Under the pieces are notes generated by a model, which was given only the letters and a program-made list of their open reading frames with translations, was not told the DNA's origin and made no database searches. Both the position numbers and the translations under genes were made by a program. Shown piece by piece: positions 9,466-23,844 of a stretch of 64,000 nucleotides of DNA. Origin of the DNA: Pilasporangium apinafurcum (lineage: Eukaryota > Oomycota > Peronosporomycetes > Pythiales > Pythiaceae); NCBI GenBank assembly GCA_001600495.1, contig BCKE01000047.1:226499-290498 (forward strand). The letters are read 5' to 3'. The first letter of the stretch is position 1, and each line of letters starts with the position of its first letter.

Positions 9466-12400
9466 TTAACGCCGTTTTCCTCCATTACTGCTCGACTTCT
9501 TCTTCTTTGAGCGCCGATAATCTTCATCGTCGTCGTCATCATCCCCACGCCCACGTTTCTCACTGGCACGTAATCGGTCCGCTGCCTGAGCTTCTTTTTC
9601 TAGTTCATCCCACGTCGGTGCGTCTTCTTCGTCTTCCGATGGTTCCTCCGATGATTCTTCGTCTACAATAGAAGCCCAGTCCGACTCGTCCGATCCACTC
9701 GAATCATCACTTCCCGAGTCATCATCATCATCAGATCCACCGGATTCTGAATAGTTGCTGTCTTCTGCTTCTTCCTCATCCTCATCTTCGTCATCCGACC
9801 CTTCCATCTAAGATAACGGAACCACAACAGCATCAAAGTTAATGACCTGATCATCAACCTATACCAACTATCTACAGCAAAACTCACCTTTAAAAACTCC
9901 CAACCAGCAGGTTTAGGGACGCCATCATCATCCGTATCCAAGTAGAAACGGTTATCTGACTTGATCGTAGCCATGATACTCTTCCAATTCAGATTGGCGG
10001 TACCCGTTGTGAAGCATATATCAATGTCATCAAGCCATTCCTTAATGCGCTCTAACTCATTCATGGATACCGCGCTGATACGAATCGGAGCAATGTCAAA
10101 ATTCTTGAACACAAACACGACATCGAAGTTTTTCGATGAGAACATCACACGTTCAAAGTGTACATGCTCCACTTCATCCAACGTGATAATGAAGAACGGC
10201 ATGTCCGTCAAACTCACAAGACAATGCACTGACGGCTGCAAGAGCACCATTTCTTTAAACGGCGTACCCATGAAACCTAGTTCACGATAGGGAATATCAA
10301 ACACCACTGCCTTGCCGTACCTCTCAGAGACAGCTTCCATCTTGTGACAAAATTCTTTAAATGTGGTATTTAGCTTCTCACGAAGAGCACGTTCTCTGTT
10401 TTCTTCATCCAATTCGTCCGGATCGTACATGGATCGGCGGCGATTGTCCAGATTCTGTGAGCCTTCAATCACTTCCGTGTAAAACTGAACATCGTTCTGC
10501 TTCTTCTTCCCAATCATGATATGGTTCTTCAAGTGGAAGTGGATGAGAACTACAAGTTCTTTGTCACACGGTTGGAAAATGGCGTGCTTAATGTTGGAAT
10601 ATAAAATGTCCAATTTCTGGTTCTTGTTTGTCATAAACCGAATACCGTTGTTATGCGCTTCTAGAGTCCCGTGAGTCTTTCTTCCAGTCAAATGGGGTCG
10701 CGCAGATAAATCAATCAGGCGAGGCACTCGACGATCACGTGTCAAAATCAAATCTTCTTGAACAACAAGGTCTGATTCTTCTTGTTCACGTTGCTCACGC
10801 TGCTTTACACGCTTCTGGAGCTCTTTGATCAATCGAAACTGATTGTTCAAATTGTGAGCGTCTGATGAACGAAATCCTAGTTCCTTAATAAACATCTTGT
10901 TCGGAAACTTTGTGATAACATTTTGCATTGCTGGCAGCACGTCTCGACCCAACGAGGTGCCAGGCACGTAAAAGTTGATTCGCAAATATGTCGCCTTGTC
11001 TTCTTCAGACTTGCTGACATTTTTTATCGTTGAGATGTGGAAGGGTACAGGAACGCCATTGATTGGGAGAATAACAGCCTCGGCACGCATATCCACCATC
11101 ACCTGACGTTCTCGGAGCTCCGATGGGTAGCCCTGAGGCCCTGGATACGCCAAAATTGTCTTTTCTTTTCGCCGATCTTCAGATCTTTCACTGTTTTGTT
11201 CTTCCAAGCGTCTCATCGCTTCCTCTCGTTTACGACGCATCAATTCAGCTTGATGTCGATCTCGTCGTTCTTGGTCTGTCTCTTTCCCTTCAAGCTGTCG
11301 CTGTTGGTCGCGCAATCGTGATTGCAGCACTTGATTCCGGGTCCCAGACAAGGACGTGTCGACAGGAGGGTGGATCGATTTCCCGTCTTTTTTCTTCTTA
11401 TCAGAACTCGATTTCTTTTTGGGAGAATCGTCTTCATCTTCATCGGCTGCATCATCAATATCGTACCGGACTTTGCTCCAAGCTTTGGATACTTTGGTAT
11501 AGTATTTGGTTTCATCCTTTAGGACCACTACCGTGTCCGCCAAGAACACTGAATAGTTGTCCAGTTTTTTCTTCTTTCGCTGTGATTCAGGAAGAGGAAT
11601 ATTTTGGAAACCAATAGCAACGTTAAAGGCCATGCCTTCAACAATCACCGTGGTATTCTTTGGTGTGAGCAAGTTACATGCCTCACGAAATTCCAGTCCA
11701 ATACCGAAACCGAAGTTCTTGGTGAGTTTTTCGTAAAGGCTGGAGCTGCGTGATTGAACAAACTTACGGACTTTTTCAACAACCTTCCCAATTGTTTTGC
11801 CAGGCTGCAGTTCCTTCACCAGCATCTCCTGTGCTTCAAGTAGAAGTTCATATGATTTTTCCATGGAGCTGGAGGGATCGATGAAAAATGTCCGGCCAAT
11901 ATTTGAGCAGTAGCCTTTGTATCGTGCGCCTAACGAACAGACGATCACGTCGTACTTCATTGCATCGGTGTTGCTTTGTGCGCTTGGCTTCAAATCGTAT
12001 TTCCCACCTGACTGGATAATCGGTGGGTAGCACGGCTCAATATCTGCTGGATCAATCGAGACCTTGATTTTGCTGGGATCTTCAAAGACCTCCTCGATAT
12101 CTGTCGAGATTTTCTCGTGGCTGACCTTCTTTTCATCGTCAATAATCATTTCCATGTCTTCCATGAACTTAAGCTTAAAAATTTTACTTGATAATGCACC
12201 TGCCCATCGAATATTCTCAATTTCCTCCGGTTCTTTCACAGACAGTGCAATCTCGATTCCTTTGTTCACATCCACTTGTTCCACATCCGTGGCAGCAAGT
12301 GCTTTCTGAAATGAAGCCACAAAGTCTCCCTGAGGATTTTCCTTTGTTAAAACACCGACCTTTGCTCCGCTATTCTTGATCGCTTCTGTCAAAATTCTGT

Positions 12401-12990
12401 AATTCTCGGCATTATTATCCGCTTTGTTACGCTTCAACAACTCCAGTTTGATCTCAGATGTTTCATTGCCATTTAGAATGGCCTCCAACATGGAATCTGC
12501 ACAAATCCACAAACCAAACGAATCAGCGTGTTCCTCCATAATTAGTATTTCACATTTTGCATCCTCCACACGTACATTTCTTCCCACTCGTGAGCACATA
12601 GAGCTTTTGCGGCGTAAAAATCATTAGTGTTTCTGGAAACTCTAAAAATCCCAGCAAATAAATCTGCAGCACCGCTGATTTCCGATATCCTGACTCCTCC
12701 TGCTGCGCTTTCCCAGCTAAGACACAGAATGAGTCTGCTTCTCCCCAAGCGGGACTTTGTTTGTTATCCTGTCGTAAAATCCACCCATCGATTCTATTAG
12801 ATCACAATCAACCGCCATAGTGGTCAATCCATCGATTGTATATAGTCCCTACCTTCCATGAGATGTAGAGATTCCGAAGCCGACGGAAGAACATTTCTCC
12901 ATTTAACTGTGGCGCGACACTCTTGCCGTTGGTAGTGGCAGCGACGGCGGGGACGCCATTTTCGTTCTTGATCTTTGGCTCCTCTGTCAT
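9466..12990 (-). CDS. SPT16: FACT complex subunit SPT16
   Basis: Histone chaperone large subunit that reorganises nucleosomes with SSRP1/POB3 during transcription and replication. Four exons: 12853-12990, 12576-12768, 9888-12496 and 9466-9807. They sum to 3282 nt, giving 1093 aa, close to the 1030-1050 aa usual for the family. The 12575-12497 intron (GTACGT donor, TACTAAT branch-like site, TGCAG acceptor) joins ..VLTSGKK to YSMLEAIL.. and removes a tempting in-frame Met at 12599. Visible parts are an N-terminal aminopeptidase-like lobe, charged coiled segments near 470-560, a Rtt106/PH-like middle domain (..GTLEAHNNGIRF, ..HVHFERVMFSSKNFDVVFVF), and an acidic tail of more than 60 D/E/S residues in the last exon, ending in a basic KKKKSSSNGGKRR. 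Start 12990 (MTEEPKIKNENG) is preferred; an upstream in-frame Met at 13080 exists. Confidence 0.95.
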
Positions 12991-13170
12991 CTCCGCTCCG
13001 TCCGCGCGCGCCAAATTGACTCTGGCGAATAAAGGAGAAGAGCGAAGGGTGGACGGCGGCAAGCGAAAAACCTCGTTCATGAGGTTAAATATGTTTCCGT
13101 TGCCGCCATTTTTGTTTTGGGTAGTTGGAGTTTTGTTTTGGGTTTTTACTGCTCACCCTCATCATTGACA

Positions 13171-14052
13171 ATGAGCAAGAAGCGTGCGGTGCAGCGCACC
13201 ATCATGCTCTTCGCGAGCGAAGTGCCCGTGATCAGCGCCGTGAATCCGTACCGAAAGATCGATGACATCTTCTTCGACGTTTGGAAACGTACTAATCCCA
13301 CGCAGATCTCCACGTTGCAGCAGGAGCTACAGCTATTGCTGCCTACTCCCGAAGAGAAACTCCAGTCACTCGTGCGTGACCTTGGCGCGGAACCGGCCAT
13401 CACAGCGCTGCTGGAAGAGGCAAAAGCGGCAGATACGACTGATCAAGTGGTGTCAGCAGCTGCTAAGATCGTAACGACACTACCCCGCTCCACGCCCGCA
13501 GCATTACAGCAAGAGGTAGTGCAAGCCGTGGCATCGGAGATGCACAAGAGCTTCGGCATCAAGCAAGAGGCGCCGGCGATCGCCCAGTACCAGCAGCAGC
13601 AGCAGACGGTCGTGAAGGAGCGCAATCTCGTCTTTTCTAAGAAGAAACTCGCTAGTGTTGATAACTACAACGTCTACGTGGGTGGCAAAATTGACGGCAA
13701 AGCCGATGGCAAAGTGATTGAGGTGAAGAACCGCCTCAAGAGGTTTTTGACGCCACTACCCAAATACGATGTTGTGCAGCTGCAGACCTACCTCTTCATT
13801 CTTGGTGTGTCGCGTGGGGAGCTCGTTGAGCACCTACGCGCCGATGTCACCCAGACCCGACTTACCAATGTGGATTGGGACCCAAAGTTGTGGGAGAACG
13901 AGGTGGCGCCGTTTCTGATGCGTTTTAGTAGTGCACTGACGCACTTTATGAAGGACGAGAACGCGCAGATGGACTATCTGCGAGGCGAAACGGATGAAAG
14001 GAAAGAGATTATTCGGGCTAATTGGATCAAAGATGTGCATGTGACTGGGTGA
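13171..14052 (+). CDS. PD-(D/E)XK nuclease-superfamily-like protein
   Basis: Intronless 293-aa protein, start ATG at 13171 (the open frame upstream has no ATG). The N-terminal ~150 residues are helical, with a Q5 run near residue 147. The second half has the arrangement of a PD-(D/E)XK fold: GGKIDGKADGKVIEVKNR supplies an acidic residue then E-x-K on the next strand, followed about 20 residues later by a VVQLQTYLFI helix with a Q, as in YqaJ/RecB-type nucleases. The C-terminal third (LTHFMKDENAQMDYLR) is helical. DNA cleavage is inferred from motif spacing only; partner and substrate are unknown. The gene is divergent from SPT16 (180 bp between start codons), so both probably share a promoter region. 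Confidence 0.6.
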   Translation: MSKKRAVQRTIMLFASEVPVISAVNPYRKIDDIFFDVWKRTNPTQISTLQQELQLLLPTPEEKLQSLVRDLGAEPAITALLEEAKAADTTDQVVSAAAKIVTTLPRSTPAALQQEVVQAVASEMHKSFGIKQEAPAIAQYQQQQQTVVKERNLVFSKKKLASVDNYNVYVGGKIDGKADGKVIEVKNRLKRFLTPLPKYDVVQLQTYLFILGVSRGELVEHLRADVTQTRLTNVDWDPKLWENEVAPFLMRFSSALTHFMKDENAQMDYLRGETDERKEIIRANWIKDVHVTG

Positions 14053-14201
14053 TGGTAAACTTGTAAAAAAAAAAATGAGTTTGGTAGTTTTTGTAATTCA
14101 ATAATGCGCAACGACACTGAGTTTGCTTGTGTAAGCAAGTCCAAACAGTTATAACTGGCGGCTGACTGTTCATTTCTGGATACAAGAATATCCTACGTAT
14201 C

Positions 14202-16487
14202 ATGCCTGGCAATCGGGATGACCAGGAGCTCCAGAATTCTGTTCGGGCTGCTTTTGCACGGTATGACGAAGATGCGAGCGGCGGTATCGACGCGAAGGAG
14301 CTGAAGCATTTGGTGGAAGACCTCGGCGATGTTCTTACTGCTCAGGAACTCCATTCCGCTCTGCAAGTGCTAGATCGCGATGGTAATGGCGTTATCGATC
14401 AAAACGAATTTCTCGGATGGTGGATGCAGCGATCGAGCGACCTGGATGGCGATGGTGTCGTCAGTGGTTTGGAGAAGACTCTCAGTCGACTGAAGGAGCT
14501 CGGCCGCGAGCGCTTCCACGTTGATATTCACACAGCTGCCTGGAACGCCTTCGATGACGTGATCACTCGCCTGCTTGAGGATGATGCGGAGCTGGTCCAG
14601 GAAAAGGACACGACGGAATACGGCGTACGGCTAGAAAATGCAGCTTTGAGCAGATCCACTCACCGATAACGTACGCTGTTGTGTTTGTGGTACTATAGAA
14701 CCTGAACACTGCGCTTCATTACGCAGCGTATCAAAATAACATTGTGGTTGCACGAGTTTTGGTTAGTGCAGCTCCATAGTGATGAGACGACGTAATGATA
14801 ACAATACTACATAGTTTCATGGTCGTAGATCGACAACGGAGCGAATGTCAACGCTGTCAACGCATCAGGTTGTACGCCAATCTTCTATGCAGCTCAGCAA
14901 TCGCATGCTCCAATGGTTGAATTGCTTTTACAGGTCAGCTTCTATCGCTAGGTTTTCATAAATGGTTCGATCAACTCACGTTTCCCTTATGTGCAGAAAG
15001 GAGCGGATTTGAAGCTTCAAGAACACACGGTAGTCCTTTCTTGTTTCTCTATAATGGGCTACTCGACACCTTAACATTTGTGCTGATGCACACCATCAAT
15101 GCGATAGCATCACCTTACGCCAGTAGATGTCTGCACAGCAGATGTCATTCTCCAGCTATTGAAGAACAATTCTGGCAGCTGTAAGTATGTGTCTTGGCTT
15201 ATGGGAATGACGTTGCTTGGCAATTCGTACGTAATTCCCTGCGTGTATAACAGGTCCCTCGATCCCTGCTGCACCAAAGTTGCAAGCGTCGGGTAGTCGG
15301 CAATTGATTGTAACATGGTGAGGAGTTTGTGCTAGTGGACGCTCGATCTGGTGCAGGTGATGATGATTCAACAATTTTATTCGTGCAGGTCTGCTCCGAA
15401 ATCTAATTTGAATCAAATTACGCCCATTTCTGCGTACAAGATCAAGCTTGTATCCAAAAACGCACCGCCTCGTTCAGTGGTTGTCGCTGCTATTCCGACA
15501 GAAACTCTAATCGATCAACTCTGCCCAGACACTGAATACGTTGCACAAATTGCAGCAATTAATCTGAATGGTGCGAGTGAGCTAAGCGAAACTTCAGCTC
15601 CCATGACGACAATAGCAGGTTGTATTTGCATTATGATTTGGTGTTAACGGGTAAGCACTCTCGTCTTTGTTCTTATTGATAAATGGATCTGCAGCAAAAC
15701 CATCCGCTCCCGTATTGAGAAGTACGCATGTGGAGTCTCAGAGCGTGACGTTGAGTTGGGAATTAGTTGAAAACGAAAAATCAACTCACTGCGTCCTATA
15801 CCAGTCAATAGCGGGAGCAGATGAACTCTGGATGCCAGTGGCGAAGCTAGATGCCTCAGTTACGTACGTTTTCTTTTCGTTCATACGTAATTCTAGAGAC
15901 ATGAATCCCCAATACCAATATGTTGCTGGTGGTGCTCAGGGCCATGACAGTGAACGACTTGTTCTCGAATCGGAAGTATCTCTTTCGTATCGCAGCCATC
16001 AATTTGTCTGGTCGAGGAGAATTCTCCGATACCTTGACAGTCCGAACAGCTTCGAAAACTACTTATCCAACCACAAAAAGCGCTTACGTGATGAAGGCAG
16101 TGCATGCATTTGGTCAGATAATTCATCAACAGTGCTTTCGAGTGCTCATCCCTGTATTGACTATTTCTTTTTATTTGTGCAGCAAGCTCCGCAACAACGA
16201 AAGAAATCAGCAAATTAGTTCCAGAGGCACAAGATAACAAATATATCGGTGATCCAAATGAACAAATCGTGAATGACGATGAACAAGACTCAAACCCTCA
16301 ACCTGAGCAAAGGCTCTATCAGGCTGCAGCAAAATTCGCGTCACTTAGACATACAAAGGAGGAATTGAAAAGTCAGAGCAGTACTTTTTCCGAGAGGTCC
16401 GCCGTTAAGACTGCCAAAATGTCTGATGACGAAGAAGATTACCTCTATTACTCATCTGATTCGTCCGATGGCGCACAAGTAAGTTAA
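14202..16487 (+). CDS. EF-hand / ankyrin-repeat / fibronectin-III fusion protein
   Basis: Ten exons: 14202-14624, 14699-14761, 14829-14933, 14997-15029, 15108-15180, 15254-15317, 15389-15618, 15695-15863, 15940-16112 and 16183-16487. They total 1638 nt (545 aa) with all phases consistent. Residues 1-110 carry EF-hand loops (YDEDASGGIDAKEL, DRDGNGVIDQNEF, and a third, DLDGDGVVSGLE), so Ca2+ binding is expected. Exons 2-4 are ankyrin repeats (NTALHYAAYQNNIVVARVL, GCTPIFYAAQQSHAPMVELL). Exons 6-9 form two fibronectin-III domains (QLIVTW.., DTEYVAQIAAINLNGASELS; VTLSWELVENE.., YLFRIAAINLSGRGEFS). The tail is acidic, Ser/Tyr-rich. If the exon-1 donor at 14625 were not used, translation would stop at 14669 as a 155-aa EF-hand protein, so an alternative short isoform is possible. 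Confidence 0.75.
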
Positions 16488-16535
16488 TAAACTCCATTGC
16501 ATTACATATCTACCGGCTAATCGAAACTATGCCTT

Positions 16536-19598
<3,063 letters not shown>

Positions 19599-19631
19599 GC
19601 AATTCTTCTCAAATCTAGTCTGTGTATAAGA

Positions 19632-20948
19632 CTAATAGTCTCCTTCCTCTGACCAATGCAAGCACCACTGCTTGTGCGTCCCAACAAAAAACTGCTGCCT
19701 TAGGAACGTATTAACCATTTTTAAACTCCGACTGCGATGATTTGAAACGGTTTCCACAAGTGACGTTGTCAACAACCGGTTCGTTACTGAAACTACATTA
19801 ACACGTTGGTTCCCGTGATTCGGAAGACGCGCACATGCTTCCACTACAGCCTTTAGCATATTTGTGAGATCATTACTTAGCCCTGTTGGAGCTCTCAATC
19901 GAGATTCTGCTGGGTCGGATCGCCTAGCTACTGAAAAAAACCGTGTTCATACAAACGACGCCGCAATGTTGATGACGATTGCGGCTCGAGCACAGATACG
20001 CAGTGCTCAATGGGTGTGTACGTACGAGCAAGAATGTCTAATTAACCATACCTGCAATAGAAGCAAGGTATAACACTAATCGTCACATACACATGCATCT
20101 TTCCGCATTGAGACTGGAGTCTTTACGATCGAATTGTGCTGGTCAGCTGAACAGCCCGGTTTCTTCCCGTGCCGACTAGTGAGAGCGTCAACAAATACTC
20201 TCCCTCCAGCTTGGCCTCAAAGAAAAACTGGGTTTAGAACATCAGTACAGTCATTGCAGCATTTCAATCCAATAGCATCAGTATCTGAAGTAGATGTGGC
20301 TGCTAACCGGTGATATATGGTGGGTGTAACAACCAACTGCTGGGCGTGATACAAGGAGACACCACCGCTGCTCGCAAGTACCAATTGTGATAAGGACAGA
20401 GAACTTGTTTCTACATAGAACGAAGAGTTCGTTCTGCTTCGGTGTGTCCTTTGATTGATTCGTGATGACATTCTGAAACACAAAGTTTTTGCTGCTGGGG
20501 ATACGTCGTTTAACGCCTTAAGATTGCCCAAGGAAGTTGTGCTGCTTCCAATGTGCGGCAAGTGCATCTGTCGCATCTTCTTCTAGACGCTCGAGACCTG
20601 CGCGAACTGGACTTCCTCTCTCAGTGTTGAGCGAAAATACTACTGGGTGTGGAGAACTTGGGCTGTGACTACGTGATATAAAAAATCTATCTTTTACAAG
20701 TGCACATGAGGACCGTGAGTGAAGCGCAGTGATGAAGGCAGATGGCTCACTACATCTGCAACTCGCGTACTTTGTCTTGTAATTTCTGCAGTGTTTGTGA
20801 GATCTACGAGCCGATCGTTTTCATTATACTCACAACCAATCTCTCTTGAAGCGTTAGGAATGAATGCGAAGGAGGACGGATGATAGCGCACACGCCGCTA
20901 AATCCACACCTTTAGCGTAACAAGATGACTATGAAATGGAACAAACAT
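19632..20948 (-). CDS. Probable spliced gene of unknown function
   Basis: Coding-looking pieces line up on the minus strand. A possible start exon at 20948 reads MFVPFHSHLVTLK before a GTGTGG donor. Around 20580-20690 lies NTERGSPVRAGLERLEEDA. 20217-20480 holds a Ser/Thr-rich frame (SSFYVETSSLSLSQLVLASS). Around 20110-20220 reads KLEGEYLLTLSLVGTGRNRA. The 3' part, 19632 to about 19945, reads GLSNDLTNMLKAVVEAC and ends at a TAG. I could not connect all phases, so exon borders, start and even the number of genes are uncertain. No domain is recognised. The gene would end about 30 bp upstream of the PI 4-kinase start on the same strand. Confidence 0.35.
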
Positions 20949-21148
20949 ACAGCTGAGAGTAATGACTTCAAATGTTCTCAACTCAGACGATTTGCTTTTT
21001 CTAAAGCCGCAGTAACTCTTTCCTATAACAGTATATCAGCCCGTTCTGTCATCCGTGCAAAAGGCGACTACATAGATGTATTTGTGCATCTTCTTCCCAG
21101 ATCGAGTCCGGAGTACAAAGAGTCGCCTTCTTTAGGCGGTTTGTCAAA

Positions 21149-22251
21149 ATGCGCCAAACGAGGAGAACTGTAATTGGATACTCGTTGTTGCTCTTTATAG
21201 CTGCGCTTTTCACCACAATAGTGGCCATGTCGATCATCCGGGATGATTTGAGAGCCATCGTCACACAATCATCTGCTACACCCATTAGCACTGCTTCGCT
21301 GCAGACAATTCTCAACGGCGTCCAAGCGGATCAGCCGGAGGCACTTTACCTCTGGGCCATGATGAAATACTACGGTAGCGGAATCGAGGCAGATGTTGGC
21401 GCTGCGGTGCAATCACTACGAAAAGCAGCTGCAAAAGGTCATCGGGACGCTGAGTTTGCTCTTGGTGTGCTGCATGCCACTGGAAGTGGTGAGTGAGACG
21501 CTTTTAGCGAAACGCGTTTTGTGTCTCAAGTTCGGTATAATATGTAGGTGTTGCACAAAACGACCGGTCGAGTGCCGCGTGGCTTGCATCAGCCGCGAAT
21601 CGTGGTCACATCGATGCCAAATGGATGCTAGCTGTGTAAGCGGTCTGGTACACTTCGTTCGTCATTGCTCAATGAGTTTGCTTGACTCTATTTTTTTACA
21701 GTCGCTACAATGAAGGGCGAGGCGTGAAGGAGAACGTTTCTCGTGCAGTGGAGTTGCTGCAGGAGGCGGCGCAGGCGCAGAATTCTCATGCATGTTTCCA
21801 CTTGGGCATCCTCTACGAATACGGACGTGGAGTACCACAGAACTTTACGAAAGCGGCTCAGCTCTACCAATTCGCTAGTGTTAACCACGTGGCTGACGCC
21901 GCGTACTACCTCGGACTCCTGTATACACAGGGCCGAGGAATTTTACAGAACCTCCAACATGCTTTCGAGTGTTTTCAGCGAGCCGCCGATCTGGGCTCTG
22001 CACAAGGGATGTACGCCCTCGGTCAGAGCTATCTGCATGGCCACGGCACAGGTGTCATTGATTACGCACAGGCACTTTTTTGGCTAAAGAAAGCGGTTGC
22101 ATCGGGAGATGTGCGGGTAGAAAACGTGGGTCGTGTGGTGGTAACTGAGTTGGAGGGATTAATAAACCAAGTAGAAGAGCGAGTCAAGCAGCAGGAGGTG
22201 GTATTAGGGGTTCCCATTCGTGTACAGATTAGAACAATTGAGGGTCAGTAA
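21149..22251 (+). CDS. SEL1-repeat (TPR-like) protein with N-terminal membrane anchor
   Basis: Three exons: 21149-21488, 21548-21635 and 21702-22251, totalling 978 nt (325 aa). Residues 9-28 (GYSLLLFIAALFTTIVAMSI) form a signal anchor. At least six SEL1-like repeats follow, with the usual A...LG..Y..G.GV..N...A...Y..AA pattern, for example AYYLGLLYTQGRGILQN and MYALGQSYLHGHGTGV. SEL1 proteins are adaptors, for example in ER-associated degradation, but these repeats alone do not fix a role. The C-terminal ~45 residues (VVVTELEGLINQVEERV..) look like a short coiled coil rather than a TM, unlike true SEL1L/HRD3. Confidence 0.85.
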
Positions 22252-22336
22252 TGTGCCAAACGAATGACATTGGTTGTGTATAAACTTAAGCAATCTATGA
22301 GTGATGCAACACTTTGAGATATTTATTTTATTATAT

Positions 22337-23560
22337 CTAAGCATGCTTTGGTTCAGCGGCCAGTGCTCGCTCCAGATCCGCTATGATGTCTGGTAGACCT
22401 TCAATACCGACGGACAATCGGATCAAATTATCCGTAATACCAACCAGTTCACGATGCTCCTTTGGCACTGATGCGTGCGTCATGATGGCAGGCGACTCGG
22501 CAAGCGACTCTACGGCGCCAAGGCTTTCCGCAAGCGTGAAGATCTCGACTGTTTCCAGGAATGCACGCGCCTTCTCCAGTCCGCCCTTAATGTAGAACGT
22601 GATCATACCACCAAAGCCCGAGGCCTGCTTCTTGGCGATGGCATGTTGTGGGTGCGACGCCAGACCTGGGTAGTACACCTTCTCTACGTTCGGATGCGCT
22701 TCCAAGTACTCTGCCACAGCTTGTGCATTCTTGGCGTGCGCGGCCATGCGGATGTGCAGCGTCTTAAGCCCACGCAGCGCCATGTACGCATCAAAGGGAG
22801 AAGGCACCGCACCAATCCCGTTCTGCACGAAACGCAGCTTGGTATTGATGTCTTCGCTGTTGGTGATGGCCACACCCATGACCACGTCACTGTGACCATT
22901 GATGTACTTGGTGATGCTGTGGATGACAATGTCTGCTCCAAGATCCAGCGGATTCTGGAAGTACGGCGACATGAACGTATTGTCTACCACAAGCAGCAGG
23001 TTGTGTTTCTTTGTAATGGCTGCTACTGCGGCAATGTCCGTAACCTTCAACGTTGGATTCGTGGGGCTCTCGATCCATACCATCTTGGTTTGCGGGCGAA
23101 TATACGCCTCAATCTTGGATGGGTCGGTCATGTCCACAAAATCAAAATTGATACCGTAGGTTGGATTCACCGTTTGGCGAAAGTAGCGCTGCGTGCCGCC
23201 ATAGACATCGTCGATGCTGATGACGTGGTCACCCTGCTTCAACAAGTGCACGGCCGCTGTGGTGGCAGCCATCCCAGACGAATACGCGACGGCAAACTTG
23301 CCATGCTCGCAAGCAGCGATGGCGCGTTCAAAGGCACCGCGAGTGGGGTTGCCCGTACGCGAGTACTCCCAGCCTTTGCCAAAGCTGTTAGGCTGATCCT
23401 TGCCGTAGACTACACCTGGCGAAGCCTGTGCAAAGGTGCTGGCAAGACTGATAGGGACCGCGACGGCACCGGTGTGTGCGTCTGGGTGTTGTCCGGCGTG
23501 GATGGCAGTGGTGCCGAAGCCGCGGTGTTCGTCGGTGTACTGTTCTCGGATGGTGCTCAT
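22337..23560 (-). CDS. Cystathionine gamma-lyase (PLP-dependent trans-sulfuration enzyme)
   Basis: Intronless 407-aa Cys/Met-metabolism PLP enzyme, full length for the family (~390-405 aa). It would cleave cystathionine to cysteine, 2-oxobutyrate and ammonia in the cytosol. Visible motifs: YSRTGNPTR at 67-75 (PLP phosphate and substrate contacts), VDNTFMSPY around 192-200 with the PLP-ring Asp, and SITKYINGHSDVVMG with the Schiff-base lysine at 218. The C-terminus has SLGAVESLAESPAIMTHAS then IRLSVGIEGLPDIIADL. Cystathionine gamma-synthase is closely related; the sequence favours lyase, but substrate cannot be settled by eye. GC-rich and clean; no sign of transfer that I can see. Confidence 0.9.
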   Translation of the reverse strand: MSTIREQYTDEHRGFGTTAIHAGQHPDAHTGAVAVPISLASTFAQASPGVVYGKDQPNSFGKGWEYSRTGNPTRGAFERAIAACEHGKFAVAYSSGMAATTAAVHLLKQGDHVISIDDVYGGTQRYFRQTVNPTYGINFDFVDMTDPSKIEAYIRPQTKMVWIESPTNPTLKVTDIAAVAAITKKHNLLLVVDNTFMSPYFQNPLDLGADIVIHSITKYINGHSDVVMGVAITNSEDINTKLRFVQNGIGAVPSPFDAYMALRGLKTLHIRMAAHAKNAQAVAEYLEAHPNVEKVYYPGLASHPQHAIAKKQASGFGGMITFYIKGGLEKARAFLETVEIFTLAESLGAVESLAESPAIMTHASVPKEHRELVGITDNLIRLSVGIEGLPDIIADLERALAAEPKHA

Positions 23561-23844
23561 GTCCTACTGGTCTGGAGGAGGAAGAATTGCGAAATGAGCT
23601 TCTCACCTGCGAACGAATGATTGATTGCGTGAGAAACGGATTCATTCGCTCACACATGTCACCCACTGGCGTCGATGATTAGATGAAATTGCGATTACTA
23701 TCTTCGATTCAGCGGTTTCATTGGCTAAAATATAAAAATAACACCTACTCGCTCTTGCTCTCACTGATCCAATCATCGAAGATCTAACGGATGAGTGGCC
23801 ACCGACTCCAACTTCAAGCTCCACTCTTCTTCCACTGGCGTGCT

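Noticed and set aside
12497-12599. Met at 12599 as the SPT16 start (a 978-codon open frame)
   Set aside because: It lies inside a good intron (GTACGT donor at 12575 joined to TGCAG before 12496) and its first residues do not resemble SPT16; splicing in the upstream exons restores the conserved N-terminus.
22475-23620. 381-codon plus-strand frame opposite cystathionine gamma-lyase
   Set aside because: Antisense shadow of a GC-rich conserved enzyme; no recognisable domain.
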